From positions 124,001-188,000 of the forward strand of contig NZ_JACFTD010000003.1 in the NCBI RefSeq assembly GCF_014282005.1: a DNA stretch of 64,000 nucleotides, written 5' to 3'. Within the stretch, counting starts at the first letter, position 1, and each line of letters begins with the position of its first letter. A program made the translations under genes and the position numbers. Shown here piece after piece: positions 36,851 through 46,949 of the stretch. Under the pieces are notes generated by a model, which was not told the origin of the DNA, made no database searches, and saw nothing but the letters and a program-made list of their open reading frames with translations. The stretch comes from Sporosarcina sp. BP05. GTDB taxonomy: Bacteria; Bacillota; Bacilli; Bacillales_A; Planococcaceae.

Positions 36851-37147
36851 TTAACTCACTCCATCCTTAGATTGGTATACTTACTTACTTCTATAGAAAG
36901 AGAGAAAAACCTTTTAAAATGAAAAAGAAAACGATGAACAATTCAGGTTCCGACAAAATTGTTACAGTTTGGAGTTTGAGCTTCCTGAAATCATCAAATA
37001 ATAAGACTTATAATGGGCAGAATATTCCACGAATTGATAAAGTACAGCATTAATCCTTACTATCTGATAATATTAAAAATAGATTGGTCCGGATGAAAGC
37101 TTATGAAATGGCCAACTAACTAAACGTTATCTTTAGGAGGAATTGCA

Positions 37148-38266
37148 ATGATTATTGGTGTCCCAAAAGAAGTGAAAAACAACGAAAACCGTGTCGCTAT
37201 GACACCTGCAGGCGTTTTCAACTTAAAGTCGGCAGGTCATGAGGTTATCATTGAAAAAGGTGCGGGTCTAGGTTCAAGTTTTACGGACGAGGATTACACT
37301 GAAGCTGGCGCTAAAATCGTTGAAACTGCAGTAGAAGCATGGAATGTGAATATGGTTATGAAAGTAAAAGAACCAGTTGCTTCTGAATACGGCTATTTCA
37401 GTGAAGGGCTAATCTTGTTCACTTATTTGCACCTTGCACCTGAAGTAGAATTAACAAAAGCACTTCTTGACAAAAAAGTTGTAGGGATTGCTTACGAAAC
37501 AGTACAACTTCCAAATAACTCATTGCCTCTTCTTGCTCCTATGAGTGAAGTTGCGGGACGTATGGCTACACAAATTGGTGCACAATATTTACAACAAACA
37601 AATGGTGGTAAAGGTATTCTATTGAGCGGCGTACCGGGCGTTTCACGCGGTCACGTTACTGTTATCGGCGGTGGGCAAGCTGGAACAAATGCTGCACGCA
37701 TAGCAGTTGGAATGGGTGCGAAAGTAACTGTTCTTGACTTGTCAGTCGATCGTCTGCGTCAATTAGACGAAATTTTCGGCAATGATATTCAAACACTTGT
37801 TTCAAATCCATTCAATATTGCTGAATCTGTTAAAGAAGCGGATCTTGTTATCGGGGCTGTTTTGATCCCTGGAGCGAGAGCACCGAAACTTGTTTCAGAA
37901 GATATGGTTAAATCGATGAAACCAGGATCTGTTCTTGTAGACATCGCAATCGATCAAGGTGGTATTTTTGCAACATCGGATCGTGTAACGACTCACGATG
38001 AGCCAACTTATGTGAAACATGGTGTAGTTCACTACGCGGTAGCGAATATGCCAGGTGCAGTTCCGCAAACTTCAACAACTGCATTAACGAATGTAACAGT
38101 TCCATATGCACTTCAAATTGCGAACAAAGGCTACAAAAAAGCTTGTCTGGACAACGTTCCTCTTCAAAAAGGTATCAACACAATGGAAGGGCATGTTACA
38201 TATAAAGCTGTAGCAGATGCTCAAGGTATTGAGTATGTATCTGCGGAGACGCTATTGAATCAATAA
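37148..38266 (+). CDS. ald: Alanine dehydrogenase
   Basis: A 372-residue NAD-dependent enzyme that converts L-alanine to pyruvate and ammonia. The N-terminus [20 protein letters not shown], the catalytic-region lysine in [11 protein letters not shown], histidine in TYLHLAPE, and the Rossmann motif [12 protein letters not shown] with the following VTVLDLS are all present. In Bacillus it is needed for alanine use and good sporulation. TTTAGGAGG precedes ATG. The double-hairpin repeat starts one base after the stop, and a terminator follows at 38327-38369. Confidence 0.97.
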   Translation: MIIGVPKEVKNNENRVAMTPAGVFNLKSAGHEVIIEKGAGLGSSFTDEDYTEAGAKIVETAVEAWNVNMVMKVKEPVASEYGYFSEGLILFTYLHLAPEVELTKALLDKKVVGIAYETVQLPNNSLPLLAPMSEVAGRMATQIGAQYLQQTNGGKGILLSGVPGVSRGHVTVIGGGQAGTNAARIAVGMGAKVTVLDLSVDRLRQLDEIFGNDIQTLVSNPFNIAESVKEADLVIGAVLIPGARAPKLVSEDMVKSMKPGSVLVDIAIDQGGIFATSDRVTTHDEPTYVKHGVVHYAVANMPGAVPQTSTTALTNVTVPYALQIANKGYKKACLDNVPLQKGINTMEGHVTYKAVADAQGIEYVSAETLLNQ

Positions 38267-38325
38267 TTTAACTTGAATCGGCAGAAGTTCCTGCTGATTC
38301 AAATTAAGCCGAGGCGTAATTGATC
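38267..38325 (+). repeat. Double-hairpin palindromic repeat, copy 2
   Basis: TTGAATCGGCAG pairs with CTGCTGATTCAA (one G-T pair), followed by a second element AAGCCGAGGCGTAATTGAT. It begins directly at the ald stop and matches the copy after icd. Confidence 0.8.
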
Positions 38326-38326
38326 T

Positions 38327-38369
38327 GAAAAGGCTGCCCACACTTGTGAAAGTGTGGGCAGCCTTTTCG
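38327..38369. terminator. Bidirectional terminator between ald and pepQ
   Basis: AAAAGGCTGCCCACACTT and AAGTGTGGGCAGCCTTTT form an 18-bp perfect stem. Confidence 0.92.
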
Positions 38370-38370
38370 A

Positions 38371-39468
38371 TTACGGTTGAATAATCTGCAATTCTTTAGG
38401 GAATTTCGTTAATACTTCGACGCCATTAGCTGTAACGACAACATCATCTTCAATCCGTACACCCGTGACTGCAGGATTATAAATACCTGGCTCGATTGTG
38501 AAGACCATACCTTCCACAAGAGCAAATTCATTTGTACCAGTCATGGATGGGAACTCGTGAACTGAAATTCCAAGTCCGTGACCGATACGGTGCGTGAAGT
38601 ATTCACCGTAACCCGCTTGATCAATCACATCACGCGCAGCTTTATCAATTTCCATAGCCTTGACGCCGGGACGGACCAAATCAACAGCAGCCTGTTCCGC
38701 TTTTCTAACCGTTTCATAAATTTCGCGCATTGCATCCGTAGGTTCACCGAACGCGACTGTGCGTGTAATATCTGAACAGTAGCCGTTATAAACGACGCCT
38801 AGGTCAAAGAGGATAAAGTCGCCTTTTTGGATTTTACGATCTCCAGGTGTACCGTGTGGAGATGCTGTTTTCGGACCAGAAAGAACCATCGTATCGAACG
38901 CCATTTTCTGAACGCCCTTTTTCTTCATTTCAAACTCAATTGCCATAAGAATCTCAAGTTCAGTTTTTCCTTCAGCGATTTCCCTGCAACCAACTTCAAT
39001 AGCGTAGTCAGCCAATTCAGCGGCTTTACGTAAATTAGTAAGTTCATCTTCGCTTTTGATGTTACGCATGCCGTTTAGCTGTTCGTCGAGGCGAACGAAT
39101 GTAGCACCTGCGAACAGTTGGTCCATCCGTTCTAGACGCTCCACTGTCAAATGAGATTTCTCAATTGCGATTGAAGTAGGAAGCCCTCCACGTTTACGGA
39201 CAGCCTCCATTACGATATCCCAAGCATCATCCGTATCTTCGTGTCCAACTGCATCAAAAGACCAACCAGCTGCTTTTACGTCAGGTACTTCCATCAAGGG
39301 ACAAATCACAAATGGTTCTGCATCTTTAAATACCATTACGCCAAGAAGCCGTTCATGCGGGTCGCTGTGGAATCCCGAAACGTAAAATACGTTATCTGGT
39401 GTAGTTATAAATGCTGCGTCAAGATTTTCTTTCTGTAAAAACTGTTGTATTTCTTTAACTTTACTCAA
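38371..39468 (-). CDS. pepQ: M24B Xaa-Pro peptidase
   Basis: A 365-residue creatinase-fold peptidase. The five metal ligands are visible: Asp in LFDLGVVYNGYCSDITRT (two), His in HRIGHGLGISVHEF, Glu in GMVFTIEPGIY and Glu in GVRIEDDVVVT. It removes or splits X-Pro bonds in short peptides in the cytoplasm; whether it acts as dipeptidase or aminopeptidase P cannot be told. The frame is open to ATG 39498, but AAAGGAGG lies inside that extension, 8 nt before TTG 39466-39468, which is taken as start (MSKVKEIQQFLQ). Confidence 0.9.
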   Translation of the reverse strand: MSKVKEIQQFLQKENLDAAFITTPDNVFYVSGFHSDPHERLLGVMVFKDAEPFVICPLMEVPDVKAAGWSFDAVGHEDTDDAWDIVMEAVRKRGGLPTSIAIEKSHLTVERLERMDQLFAGATFVRLDEQLNGMRNIKSEDELTNLRKAAELADYAIEVGCREIAEGKTELEILMAIEFEMKKKGVQKMAFDTMVLSGPKTASPHGTPGDRKIQKGDFILFDLGVVYNGYCSDITRTVAFGEPTDAMREIYETVRKAEQAAVDLVRPGVKAMEIDKAARDVIDQAGYGEYFTHRIGHGLGISVHEFPSMTGTNEFALVEGMVFTIEPGIYNPAVTGVRIEDDVVVTANGVEVLTKFPKELQIIQP

Positions 39469-39575
39469 TTTAATAACCTCCTTTGTAACTGCAACCATTA
39501 TAACAAAAAAGAGGGTTTTTGGGTTGTATATCGAAATTTGTCTTTATGAAGATAAAAAATGGAGGAGATTTTTAA

Positions 39576-40256
39576 ATGCAAATTTCATACCACGGTCATT
39601 CGATTGTGAAAATAAAAACAGGTGACTACACAATTCTCATTGACCCGTTCATTACGGGAAATAAGCTGACGGATCTTGAAGTTGAAAATGAAAAACCGGA
39701 TATTATTTTATTGACGCATGGACATAATGATCATGTCGGGGATACGGTGGAAATTGCAAAGGCGAGCGATGCACTAGTCATAGCCCCAAATGAGCTTGCC
39801 GTTTATTTGGGATGGCAGGGGATCCGAACACATGGCATGAATATTGGAGGTGCCTGCGAATTTGAATTCGGTACAGTGAAATATACGCAAGCGTTTCATA
39901 GCTCCTCATACACGACGGAGACCAATGAAATCATTTATACGGGTATGCCCGCGGGTATTTTAGTAATGGCGGAAGACAAAACAATTTATCATGCTGGCGA
40001 CACAGCTATTTTCGGTGATATGGAGATGATTGGTAAACGTCACCCAATCGATGTCGCATTTGTTCCAATCGGTGATAATTTTACGATGGGCCCTGTAGAT
40101 GCTGCATGCGCAGTCGGGTTGCTCAATCCGAAACTTGCTGTCCCAATCCATTTCAATACATTCCCACCAATTGAGCAGGACCCCGAAACATTCAAAGCGC
40201 TCGTGGAAGGACATGAAGTGAAAATAATGGAGGCGGGGGAAGCTTTCAAATTATAA
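39576..40256 (+). CDS. ytkL: UPF0173 metal-dependent hydrolase YtkL
   Basis: A 226-residue metallo-beta-lactamase-fold protein. The metal site reads [12 protein letters not shown], with further ligands in ACEFEFG...[18 protein letters not shown] and VPIHFNTFP. Family members are conserved in Firmicutes, and their physiological substrate is unknown. GGAGGAG before ATG. The 123 bp after it include a decayed fragment of the 121-bp repeat (40291-40330) and then ytoI. Confidence 0.92.
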   Translation: MQISYHGHSIVKIKTGDYTILIDPFITGNKLTDLEVENEKPDIILLTHGHNDHVGDTVEIAKASDALVIAPNELAVYLGWQGIRTHGMNIGGACEFEFGTVKYTQAFHSSSYTTETNEIIYTGMPAGILVMAEDKTIYHAGDTAIFGDMEMIGKRHPIDVAFVPIGDNFTMGPVDAACAVGLLNPKLAVPIHFNTFPPIEQDPETFKALVEGHEVKIMEAGEAFKL

Positions 40257-40290
40257 AAGTGCTATACGAAAGTTCTTTTGAAGGATCTTA

Positions 40291-40330
40291 TCTATTGCGT
40301 TCAGGCGCTCGGTTAGCCCTTTTCTTAAGC
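40291..40330 (-). repeat. Possible decayed inverted copy of the 121-bp repeat
   Basis: TTCAGGCGCTCGG followed by TTAGCCCTTTTCTTAAGC recalls the reverse complement of the deleted solo copy at 11381 (CTACAGGTGCCAGCCGC, then TTTTCTT). Short and uncertain. Confidence 0.4.
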
Positions 40331-40379
40331 TTTTTGTGGTAGAATGTCCTTAAGGTCATGATAGAGAAAAGGTGAAGAC

Positions 40380-41687
40380 ATGGCGACAAAACATGAATTG
40401 ATACTCCGTTATATCGAGGGTCTAGCGGTCGGTGAGAAAATTTCGGTCCGCCAAGTAGCAAAGGCGCTGTCTGTCAGCGAAGGGACTGCTTATCGTGCCA
40501 TCAAAGAGGCGGAAAATCAGAAACTCGTCAATACGATTGAACGTGTAGGCACTATCCGAATCGAAAAGAAAAAGAAAGAGAATATTGAACGTCTCACATT
40601 TGCAGAAGTGCTTAACATTGTCGACGGGCTGGTGATTGGCGGCCGTGGGGGATTACATAAGACGTTGACGAAATTCGTTATAGGTGCAATGCAATTAGAT
40701 GACATGATGCGCTATATTGACGCGGGAAGTCTTTTGATTGTCGGAAATAGATTGAAAGCGCATGAAACGGCGCTTCTTGCAGGTGCTGCAGTGCTAGTCA
40801 CTGGAGGATTTGACGCATCCGATGAAGTGAAAAAGTTAGCGGATGAATTGGAACTACCAGTTATTTCGACGAGTTATGACACATTTACCGTTGCAACGAT
40901 GTTGAATAGGGCAATCTATGATCAGTTGATTGAAAAAGAAATTTTGCTGGTGGAAGACATTTTGACCCCACTTGCTGACACAATTACACTTTCAGCAAAG
41001 GATCTGGTCACTCATTTTCATGAGGTAAATGATAGGACATCTCATACTGGTTATCCAGTTGTTGAGGAAAAGGGGAAACTTGTTGGTGTAATTACTTCAC
41101 GAGATGCAATTGGTAAAAAGGATGATGAGTTGATTGAAAAAGTAATGACACGTCATCCGATAACAGTTACGGGAAAAACATCTGTTGCTTCGGCTGGGCA
41201 TAGTATGATTTGGGAAGGAATTGATTTGTTACCGGTTGTTTCGGATGCGGGATTGCTTGCTGGAATTATTAGTCGTCAAGATGTCTTGAAGGCGCTTCAA
41301 ATGACCCAGCGTCAACCTCAGCAGGGTGAAACAATTGATGACATTGTTAAAAATCAGATGAAAACCATTCCTGAACAACCGCATACTGTTGAATTTACAG
41401 TCATTCCGCAGATGACGAATCAGTTTGGTTCTTTGTCATACGGAGCATTGACCACCCTTTTGACTGAAGCGGGCAATAGAGCCATCAAAATGCGGAAACG
41501 CGGGGAAAGTGTCCCGGAAAATATGTCGCTGTATTTTATTAAGAATGTTGAACTCGGAAGCGTAGTTGTCGTTATTCCAAAGATATTACATATGAGTAGA
41601 AGGTTTGTAAAAGTCGATTTCGATATACTAACTGAAGGAGACCTAGTTGCAAAGGCCATGATTATGTATCAACTGTTTGAACGATAA
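40380..41687 (+). CDS. ytoI: YtoI: HTH, DRTGG, CBS-pair and hotdog-fold protein
   Basis: A 435-residue four-part protein. Residues 1-60 form a winged-helix/HTH (KISVRQVAKALSVSEGTAYR). Residues 65-180 are a DRTGG domain (VDGLVIGGRGGLHKTLTKFV...LVTGGFDASDEV), residues 190-310 two CBS domains (THFHEVNDRTSHTGYPVVEE; VMTRHPITVTGKT), and residues 320-435 a hotdog thioesterase-like domain (MTNQFGSLSYGALTTLLTEA). The mix suggests a regulator sensing an adenine nucleotide and perhaps an acyl-CoA; neither ligand is established. ATG after AAAGGTGAAG. Same place as in Bacillus. Confidence 0.92.
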   Translation: MATKHELILRYIEGLAVGEKISVRQVAKALSVSEGTAYRAIKEAENQKLVNTIERVGTIRIEKKKKENIERLTFAEVLNIVDGLVIGGRGGLHKTLTKFVIGAMQLDDMMRYIDAGSLLIVGNRLKAHETALLAGAAVLVTGGFDASDEVKKLADELELPVISTSYDTFTVATMLNRAIYDQLIEKEILLVEDILTPLADTITLSAKDLVTHFHEVNDRTSHTGYPVVEEKGKLVGVITSRDAIGKKDDELIEKVMTRHPITVTGKTSVASAGHSMIWEGIDLLPVVSDAGLLAGIISRQDVLKALQMTQRQPQQGETIDDIVKNQMKTIPEQPHTVEFTVIPQMTNQFGSLSYGALTTLLTEAGNRAIKMRKRGESVPENMSLYFIKNVELGSVVVVIPKILHMSRRFVKVDFDILTEGDLVAKAMIMYQLFER

Positions 41688-41739
41688 TTTAATAACGCAG
41701 TCGTAACCGCAACAACCTGACGCATGTAGCCTAGACGAA

Positions 41740-41772
41740 AAAACTGATGCACATTTGCGCATCAGTTGTCGT
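41740..41772. terminator. Bidirectional terminator between ytoI and ytpI
   Basis: AACTGATGC...GCATCAGTT stem. Just upstream, 41712-41740 (ACCTGACGCATGTAGCCTAG) may be another decayed 121-bp repeat end. Confidence 0.7.
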
Positions 41773-42082
41773 TCAACTTTGTTTCTTCATCTACAAAGCT
41801 TCTGTAATGTTTGTAGGCCTTGAAATTAAAAATGCCTACATAAGCTCCGAATAGGATAAATAAGGCAGCAATAATATATGTTGCGATACCGTCAAAAAGC
41901 ATCAGCTGATTGATACCGAAAAACAACAGCAAACCGCCGAGAGAGGAACCAGACATACTGGCATACATTTTCTTGCGAATAGGAAATAGTGATCTTGTGC
42001 GGAACTGCCGAGTCTTAAAGTAAAAATAGAAGACCGCAGAAGCAATGATGAAAAATACGAAAATGAAATTTATCGTTAACAT
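41762..42082 (-). CDS. ytpI: YtpI family membrane protein
   Basis: A 106-residue protein with three membrane helices (about residues 2-20, 45-62 and 66-88) and a short basic/acidic C-terminus. It matches the YtpI family in size, topology and location (between ytoI and nrnA). Function unknown. ATG after GGAGGG, divergent from nrnA with 92 bp between the starts. The neighbouring sporulation genes ytrH/ytrI of B. subtilis are absent here. Confidence 0.85.
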   Translation of the reverse strand: MLTINFIFVFFIIASAVFYFYFKTRQFRTRSLFPIRKKMYASMSGSSLGGLLLFFGINQLMLFDGIATYIIAALFILFGAYVGIFNFKAYKHYRSFVDEETKLNDN

Positions 42083-42174
42083 GAAAGCCCTCCATTACAT
42101 ACAAACTTCTTACATTGTAGCGGCTTTTGGAGCAGAATGCGAACTGAATATATCGAAGCTTGGGGGAATCGGAT

Positions 42175-43110
42175 ATGAAAAGACAAATCATCGACACAAT
42201 TGAAAAGTACGATAAAATCATTATTCATCGTCATGTGAGACCAGATCCTGATGCGTACGGATCACAATCAGGATTGAAAGAATTGATAAAAGCAAACTAT
42301 CCTAATAAGCAAGTGTTTGCAGTGGGCCAACATGAAGAATCACTTACCTATCTAGCGCAACAAGATCACGTTGAGCGGTCGTTTTATGAAGGCGCTCTTG
42401 TGATTGTTACTGATACAGGAAACACGGGGCGGATTGACAGTGAGTTTTATACAGAAGGTGCTGTACTTATGAAGATTGATCATCATCCCGATGCTGATCC
42501 TTACGGTGATATCAAATGGGTTAACACCTCCGCAAGCTCGACATCTGAAATGATTTACTCGTTGTATGAAGAAGGCAAACAGTCTTATGGATGGAAAATG
42601 ACTACTGATGCGGCTAGGCTGCTATTTGCGGGAATTGTCGGAGATACAGGACGTTTTCTGTTTCCAAGTACAACAACTACTACTTTTGAAGCGGTAAGTG
42701 AACTTATTAAATTTGATTTTGATCGACCGGAACTATTTGCGGGAATGTACGAGGTTAAACGGGAATTGCTACATCTAAAAGGTTATATGTACCAAAACTT
42801 CACTATGGACGAAAATGGAGCAGCATTTGTTAAAATAGACAAAGCGACACTTGAACAATTTGGGGTAACCGCATCTGATACATCTCAGCTTGTCGGGGCC
42901 TTAGGTGACGTGCAAGGGATTGTCGCATGGATCATATTCATAGAGGAAGAGGATCAAATTCGCGTTCGACTGCGTTCGAAAGGTCCCGTCATCAATACTT
43001 TGGCTGCTGAGTACGGCGGCGGTGGACACCCTCTTGCTTCTGGTGCTTCTGTCCACTCGTGGGAAGAAGTAGACGAAGTCATCGCGAAGTTAAAAAAATT
43101 GTGTGTATAA
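42175..43110 (+). CDS. nrnA: NrnA: nanoRNase / pAp phosphatase (DHH family)
   Basis: A 311-residue DHH-DHHA1 protein (B. subtilis NrnA 313). Metal-binding motifs: HRHVRPDPDAYGSQ, VTDTGNTGRID, KIDHHPDADPYGD and GDTGRFLF. The C-terminal substrate-binding motif is GGGHPLASGAS. It degrades RNA oligonucleotides of about 2-5 nt and dephosphorylates 3'-phosphoadenosine 5'-phosphate. ATG 42175 follows GGGGGAATCGG; an upstream TTG (42160) overlaps this site. dnaE begins 21 bp later, so the two are co-transcribed. Confidence 0.95.
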   Translation: MKRQIIDTIEKYDKIIIHRHVRPDPDAYGSQSGLKELIKANYPNKQVFAVGQHEESLTYLAQQDHVERSFYEGALVIVTDTGNTGRIDSEFYTEGAVLMKIDHHPDADPYGDIKWVNTSASSTSEMIYSLYEEGKQSYGWKMTTDAARLLFAGIVGDTGRFLFPSTTTTTFEAVSELIKFDFDRPELFAGMYEVKRELLHLKGYMYQNFTMDENGAAFVKIDKATLEQFGVTASDTSQLVGALGDVQGIVAWIIFIEEEDQIRVRLRSKGPVINTLAAEYGGGGHPLASGASVHSWEEVDEVIAKLKKLCV

Positions 43111-43131
43111 AAAACAGGCGGAGGGATTGCA

Positions 43132-46100
43132 TTGACACTTGTCTATCCGCAAGTAGTAACTGGCGCTGATCTTTTGCGTGGCATTAATAAACTTGATTAC
43201 TTAGCCCCGCTTCTGAAAAGGAGAGGGGCTAAAGCCGTTGCAATTGTTAACTCGAAATTATATGGCATTCGGTCATTCTATAAAGTGATGGAAAAATACG
43301 AAATTCGACCAGTTATCGGGTTATCCATCTTTTTAGAAATTGGAGAAGGGGAAGTTGTTCTTCTTTATGTCTATGCAAAAGATGATGAAGGCTATCGAAA
43401 CTTGCTGAAAATGAGTAGCGCTGTTTCTGTAAGAGATTCTGAAACGCTGCCGCTGCAGTGGTTGAAAGCATATAGTAAAGGTTGTATCGTCGTTTGCCCA
43501 TTGACGGATGTATCCTGGGGAGCAGCCTTATCAGGCAATAAGGATGTGTTCCAGCATGTAATAAAGGATTGTGACAAGTCATCCATAATCGTTGGTGTCG
43601 CTAGGGCAGGAGGTGTCAGACATCCCGACGAAGAATTAATTGAAAAAATTGCTGAGAGTACTAGTACGCCTATCGCTGCGGTCTATGAAAGCCGCTACAC
43701 CGACAAAGAAGATGCATTCGCTTATGAAGTTGCAGAGGCGATTCGGACAGGATTCAAGCTGAATGACCCGGCTAAGCCTGAAAATCAACAAAAGGCGGCA
43801 TATCTACCTGAAGAAAATGAACTTGCTGAATGGTTTTCAGACAGGCCTAAGTGGCTTACGAACACGTCAGATATGCTCTTGTCTTGTGATGCAGCATTGC
43901 CCCCAAGTCAATCGCTTATGCCTGTGTTTTCAGTTCCGGAGGGTGAAACGTCAACGACTTTGTTGGAGAAAAATGGCATGAAGGGTTTGCAGAAACGACT
44001 AGGCAGAGTGGACGAGGCATATGAAGAACGTCTCCGATATGAAATTAGTATAATTAGTGAGATGGGCTTTGCTGATTACTTCCTGATTGTCGAAGATTTT
44101 ATGCGTTACGCCAAAGAAAAGGCTATCTTGACAGGTCCAGGGCGTGGGTCTTCGGCCGGATCGCTTGTCGCTTATGCGCTTGGCATCACAGATGTTGATC
44201 CGATTAAATATGGGCTTATTTTTGAACGATTTCTTAATCCGGGCCGTGTAACAATGCCGGACATTGATATCGATTTTGCAGATAATCGTCGTGCGGAAGT
44301 AATTGACTATGTCGCACAGAAATACGGGAAGACAAATGTCGCACAAATCATTACGTTTGGTACGCTTTCCGCCAGATCAGTCGCCCGAAATGTGGCACGT
44401 GTGTTTGATTTTTCAAATGAAGAAATGGCTTATTTATCGAAGGAAATACCAAATAGAAATAGAATTACGCTTGAAGCGGCGGTTGCAGAATCGAAGGCAC
44501 TGCAAGATTGGATCGCAATTGATCCGATACGAAGTGATTGGTTGAAAGCAGCGATTCGAATTGAAGGATTACCCCGTAACGCATCAACGCATGCTGCTGG
44601 TGTGATTTTATCGCCTGTCCCGCTTGTTGAGGTGGTACCGCTTCAAAGTGGCGCGGATGGAATTTACCTTACCCAATGGCCGATGGGGGATGTTGAAGAA
44701 CAAGGCTTATTAAAGATGGACTTCTTAGGTCTGCGCAATCTAACTTTACTAGACCGTATCAGGTCAATGATAGCCTACGATAGGGGAATTCGTTTGGATT
44801 TCGAAAAGATTCCCCTAAACGACGAAAAAACATTTGAGCTTTTTAGAGCGGGAGATATGACAGGGATCTTTCAGTTTGAATCCGATGGAATGAGAGAAGC
44901 TCTTCGTTTGATACAACCGAATAAGTTCGAAGATATTTTTGCCATTAATGCACTATATCGACCGGGACCAATGGACAATATCCCACTATATAGCCGGCGA
45001 AAAAATGATAATGAAAAAATAACGTATATTCATCCGCAACTTGAACCTGTTTTGAAAGAAACTTATGGGGTAATCGTCTACCAAGAACAAATTATGGAAA
45101 TCGCAGTCCGCGTTGCGGGATTTACGATGGGTGAAGCGGATCTGTTAAGGCGTGCCGTCAGTAAGAAAAATCGGGAGAATCTAGAAAAGGAACGAATTCG
45201 TTTCACGCAAAAAGCCTTCGAAAATGATTTTCCGGAAAATGCAGCTATTGCAATTTACGATCTCATTGTAAAGTTTGCAGACTATGGATTTCCGAAAAGT
45301 CATGCTGTGGCCTACTCTCTTATCTCGTACAGACTTGCTTATTTGAAAGCGAATGAACCCGCTTATTTTTACGCTGCACTCCTGTCGTCAATGACTGGGA
45401 ATAATGACAAGGCGATGGAGTTGATGCGCGAATCTGAGGCGGTGGGTGTTAAGATTTTACCGCCATCTATTAAGCATAGTAAATATATGTATACGGTTGA
45501 AAAGGGTTCAATCCGGATTGGACTTGGTGCTATTAAAGGTGTGACACCTACATTTTACGATGCTATAAAGCGTGCAAGGAAGTCTGGAGGCAACTGGAAA
45601 ACATTATTTGATATGGCAGCATCAGTCGGTGGCGATGTGTTCACTGAGAAGGCTATTCGACCGCTTGTAAAAGCAGGGGCGTTAGATGAATTCGGAGAAT
45701 CAAGGGCTATTTTACTCGCTTCAATTGACGCAGCAATATCCCATGCATTATTCATCCGCCCTGATGATGGCGATGATTTATTGAGTGAAATACTTCGTTC
45801 GGTGGCCAGCCCGAAATATTCACCGGGTGGTACACTGCCGCGCATGACGCTTCTTGAATATGAAAGAGAGGTGCTTGGTTTCTATCTTTCAGAACACCCT
45901 GCGGCAGAAGTGAAAAAAGAAGCAGGCGGAGGATTCCATACCATTACTTCAATTGACACAATTCCAGACCGAGCGTATGTGAAAATAGCGGGTCTTATTA
46001 CCGAGATTAAACGAATAAGAACGAAAAAAGGGGAGTCAATGGCATTTGTTACGCTTCAGGATGAGACGGGACAAATTTCTTGTACATTATTCCCAAAACA

Positions 46101-46215
46101 ATATTTAATTTCAGAAAGTCAGCTTACAGAAATGGCGATAATTCAAGTCGAAGGAACTGTTGAACGTCGTAGAGGGAAGCCGCAAATACTTGTTCAACAA
46201 ACGAAAAATAGTTGA
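43132..46215 (+). CDS. dnaE: DNA polymerase III alpha subunit DnaE, degenerate PHP domain
   Basis: A 1027-residue family C polymerase, about 90 shorter than B. subtilis DnaE (1115). The N-terminal PHP region (to about residue 230) lacks the usual metal ligands: where other DnaE start VHLHVHTEYSLL, this reads VYPQVVTGADLL. The polymerase is intact: GPGRGSSAGSLVAYALGI and the catalytic MPDIDIDFADNRR, followed by the fingers (FQFESDGMREAL) and a C-terminal OB fold (VKIAGLITEIKRIRTKKGES). In Bacillus DnaE extends RNA primers before PolC takes over. TTG start at the right distance from GGCGGAGGG. A terminator lies at 46217-46246. Confidence 0.95.
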   Translation: MTLVYPQVVTGADLLRGINKLDYLAPLLKRRGAKAVAIVNSKLYGIRSFYKVMEKYEIRPVIGLSIFLEIGEGEVVLLYVYAKDDEGYRNLLKMSSAVSVRDSETLPLQWLKAYSKGCIVVCPLTDVSWGAALSGNKDVFQHVIKDCDKSSIIVGVARAGGVRHPDEELIEKIAESTSTPIAAVYESRYTDKEDAFAYEVAEAIRTGFKLNDPAKPENQQKAAYLPEENELAEWFSDRPKWLTNTSDMLLSCDAALPPSQSLMPVFSVPEGETSTTLLEKNGMKGLQKRLGRVDEAYEERLRYEISIISEMGFADYFLIVEDFMRYAKEKAILTGPGRGSSAGSLVAYALGITDVDPIKYGLIFERFLNPGRVTMPDIDIDFADNRRAEVIDYVAQKYGKTNVAQIITFGTLSARSVARNVARVFDFSNEEMAYLSKEIPNRNRITLEAAVAESKALQDWIAIDPIRSDWLKAAIRIEGLPRNASTHAAGVILSPVPLVEVVPLQSGADGIYLTQWPMGDVEEQGLLKMDFLGLRNLTLLDRIRSMIAYDRGIRLDFEKIPLNDEKTFELFRAGDMTGIFQFESDGMREALRLIQPNKFEDIFAINALYRPGPMDNIPLYSRRKNDNEKITYIHPQLEPVLKETYGVIVYQEQIMEIAVRVAGFTMGEADLLRRAVSKKNRENLEKERIRFTQKAFENDFPENAAIAIYDLIVKFADYGFPKSHAVAYSLISYRLAYLKANEPAYFYAALLSSMTGNNDKAMELMRESEAVGVKILPPSIKHSKYMYTVEKGSIRIGLGAIKGVTPTFYDAIKRARKSGGNWKTLFDMAASVGGDVFTEKAIRPLVKAGALDEFGESRAILLASIDAAISHALFIRPDDGDDLLSEILRSVASPKYSPGGTLPRMTLLEYEREVLGFYLSEHPAAEVKKEAGGGFHTITSIDTIPDRAYVKIAGLITEIKRIRTKKGESMAFVTLQDETGQISCTLFPKQYLISESQLTEMAIIQVEGTVERRRGKPQILVQQTKNS

Positions 46216-46216
46216 G

Positions 46217-46246
46217 TGGCATGCCAATATAACTGGCATGCCTTTT
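46217..46246 (+). terminator. Terminator after dnaE
   Basis: GGCATGCCA pairs with TGGCATGCC, followed by T5. Confidence 0.85.
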
Positions 46247-46257
46247 TATTAATGCAA

Positions 46258-46806
46258 AACATGTGTTGATTAACCAAAGTTAACCAGTAAGTGACTGCTT
46301 GCTTTCGGATGACTTTGGACTGAACGATTACTACACTATTATCGGGATTTCTTGCAGCGTATGGATGCGACTTTGTCGTTAATCGTATGGTGTCCGTTCG
46401 TCCGTCGCTTTCCAAAGATACAGGTGCACTAAGTGCAAAAGATAAAGCTTTTTTGAACGAGTGAATATCCACTTTCCTATCCATAAAGGAGCATCCAAAG
46501 ATTCAATTTTGGCTGCTTACTCCTTCTTTATAGCATTTCCTTTTCGAATTTAAGGCAAAGTCATATTCCCTATAACGGCACACTGTTACTTGTATGATCT
46601 TAGCTGAAATAAGCAAAGAATACTTTATTAAAAGCGGTGAAGTGCCTGAAATTGCATCTTCGGGCACTTGCAACCACATTTAATCCACGGTAAAGGTGTT
46701 GTGATCATCTCGTCCAAAGCGGGCTGGAAATGTACAAGTGCAAATGCAGACTTATATGCTTGTCTACAGGTGCAACATGTAAGAAGGTGGATAATCAACA
46801 GACGTG
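46258..46806 (+). mobile_element. MITE-like element, copy B (549 bp)
   Basis: Left end AACATGTGTTGATTAACC; right end GGATAATCAACAGACGTG, the matching inverted repeat. It is the most diverged and shortest copy. The first hairpin has lost its right arm (ATGCGACTTTGTCG remains). The hairpin with loop GATTCAAT (46500-46507) is weakened, while the one with loop ATTGCATC (46651-46658) keeps an 11-bp stem with a single mismatch. No clear 9-bp target repeat survives (TTAATGCAA versus CCGTTGCAT). It fills the position where Bacillus carries malic-enzyme gene ytsJ. The remaining 46807-46949 is the promoter region of the fadR-like gene. Confidence 0.7.
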
Positions 46807-46949
46807 CCGTTGCATAAATGTAGGTGTAGTGTGTTGCAGTTCGGTTCAATTTCCACCTTTCACTTTACGTTCAGCATCGTTTTCTGTATGCTAAAGACAG
46901 GAGTGGTCAGACCACTTTTCATCATGTATATTTCCAAAGGGGTCCACGC

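Noticed and set aside
37108..37125. cre-like CTAAACGTTATCT before ald
   Set aside because: Two mismatches in the most conserved TG of the consensus.
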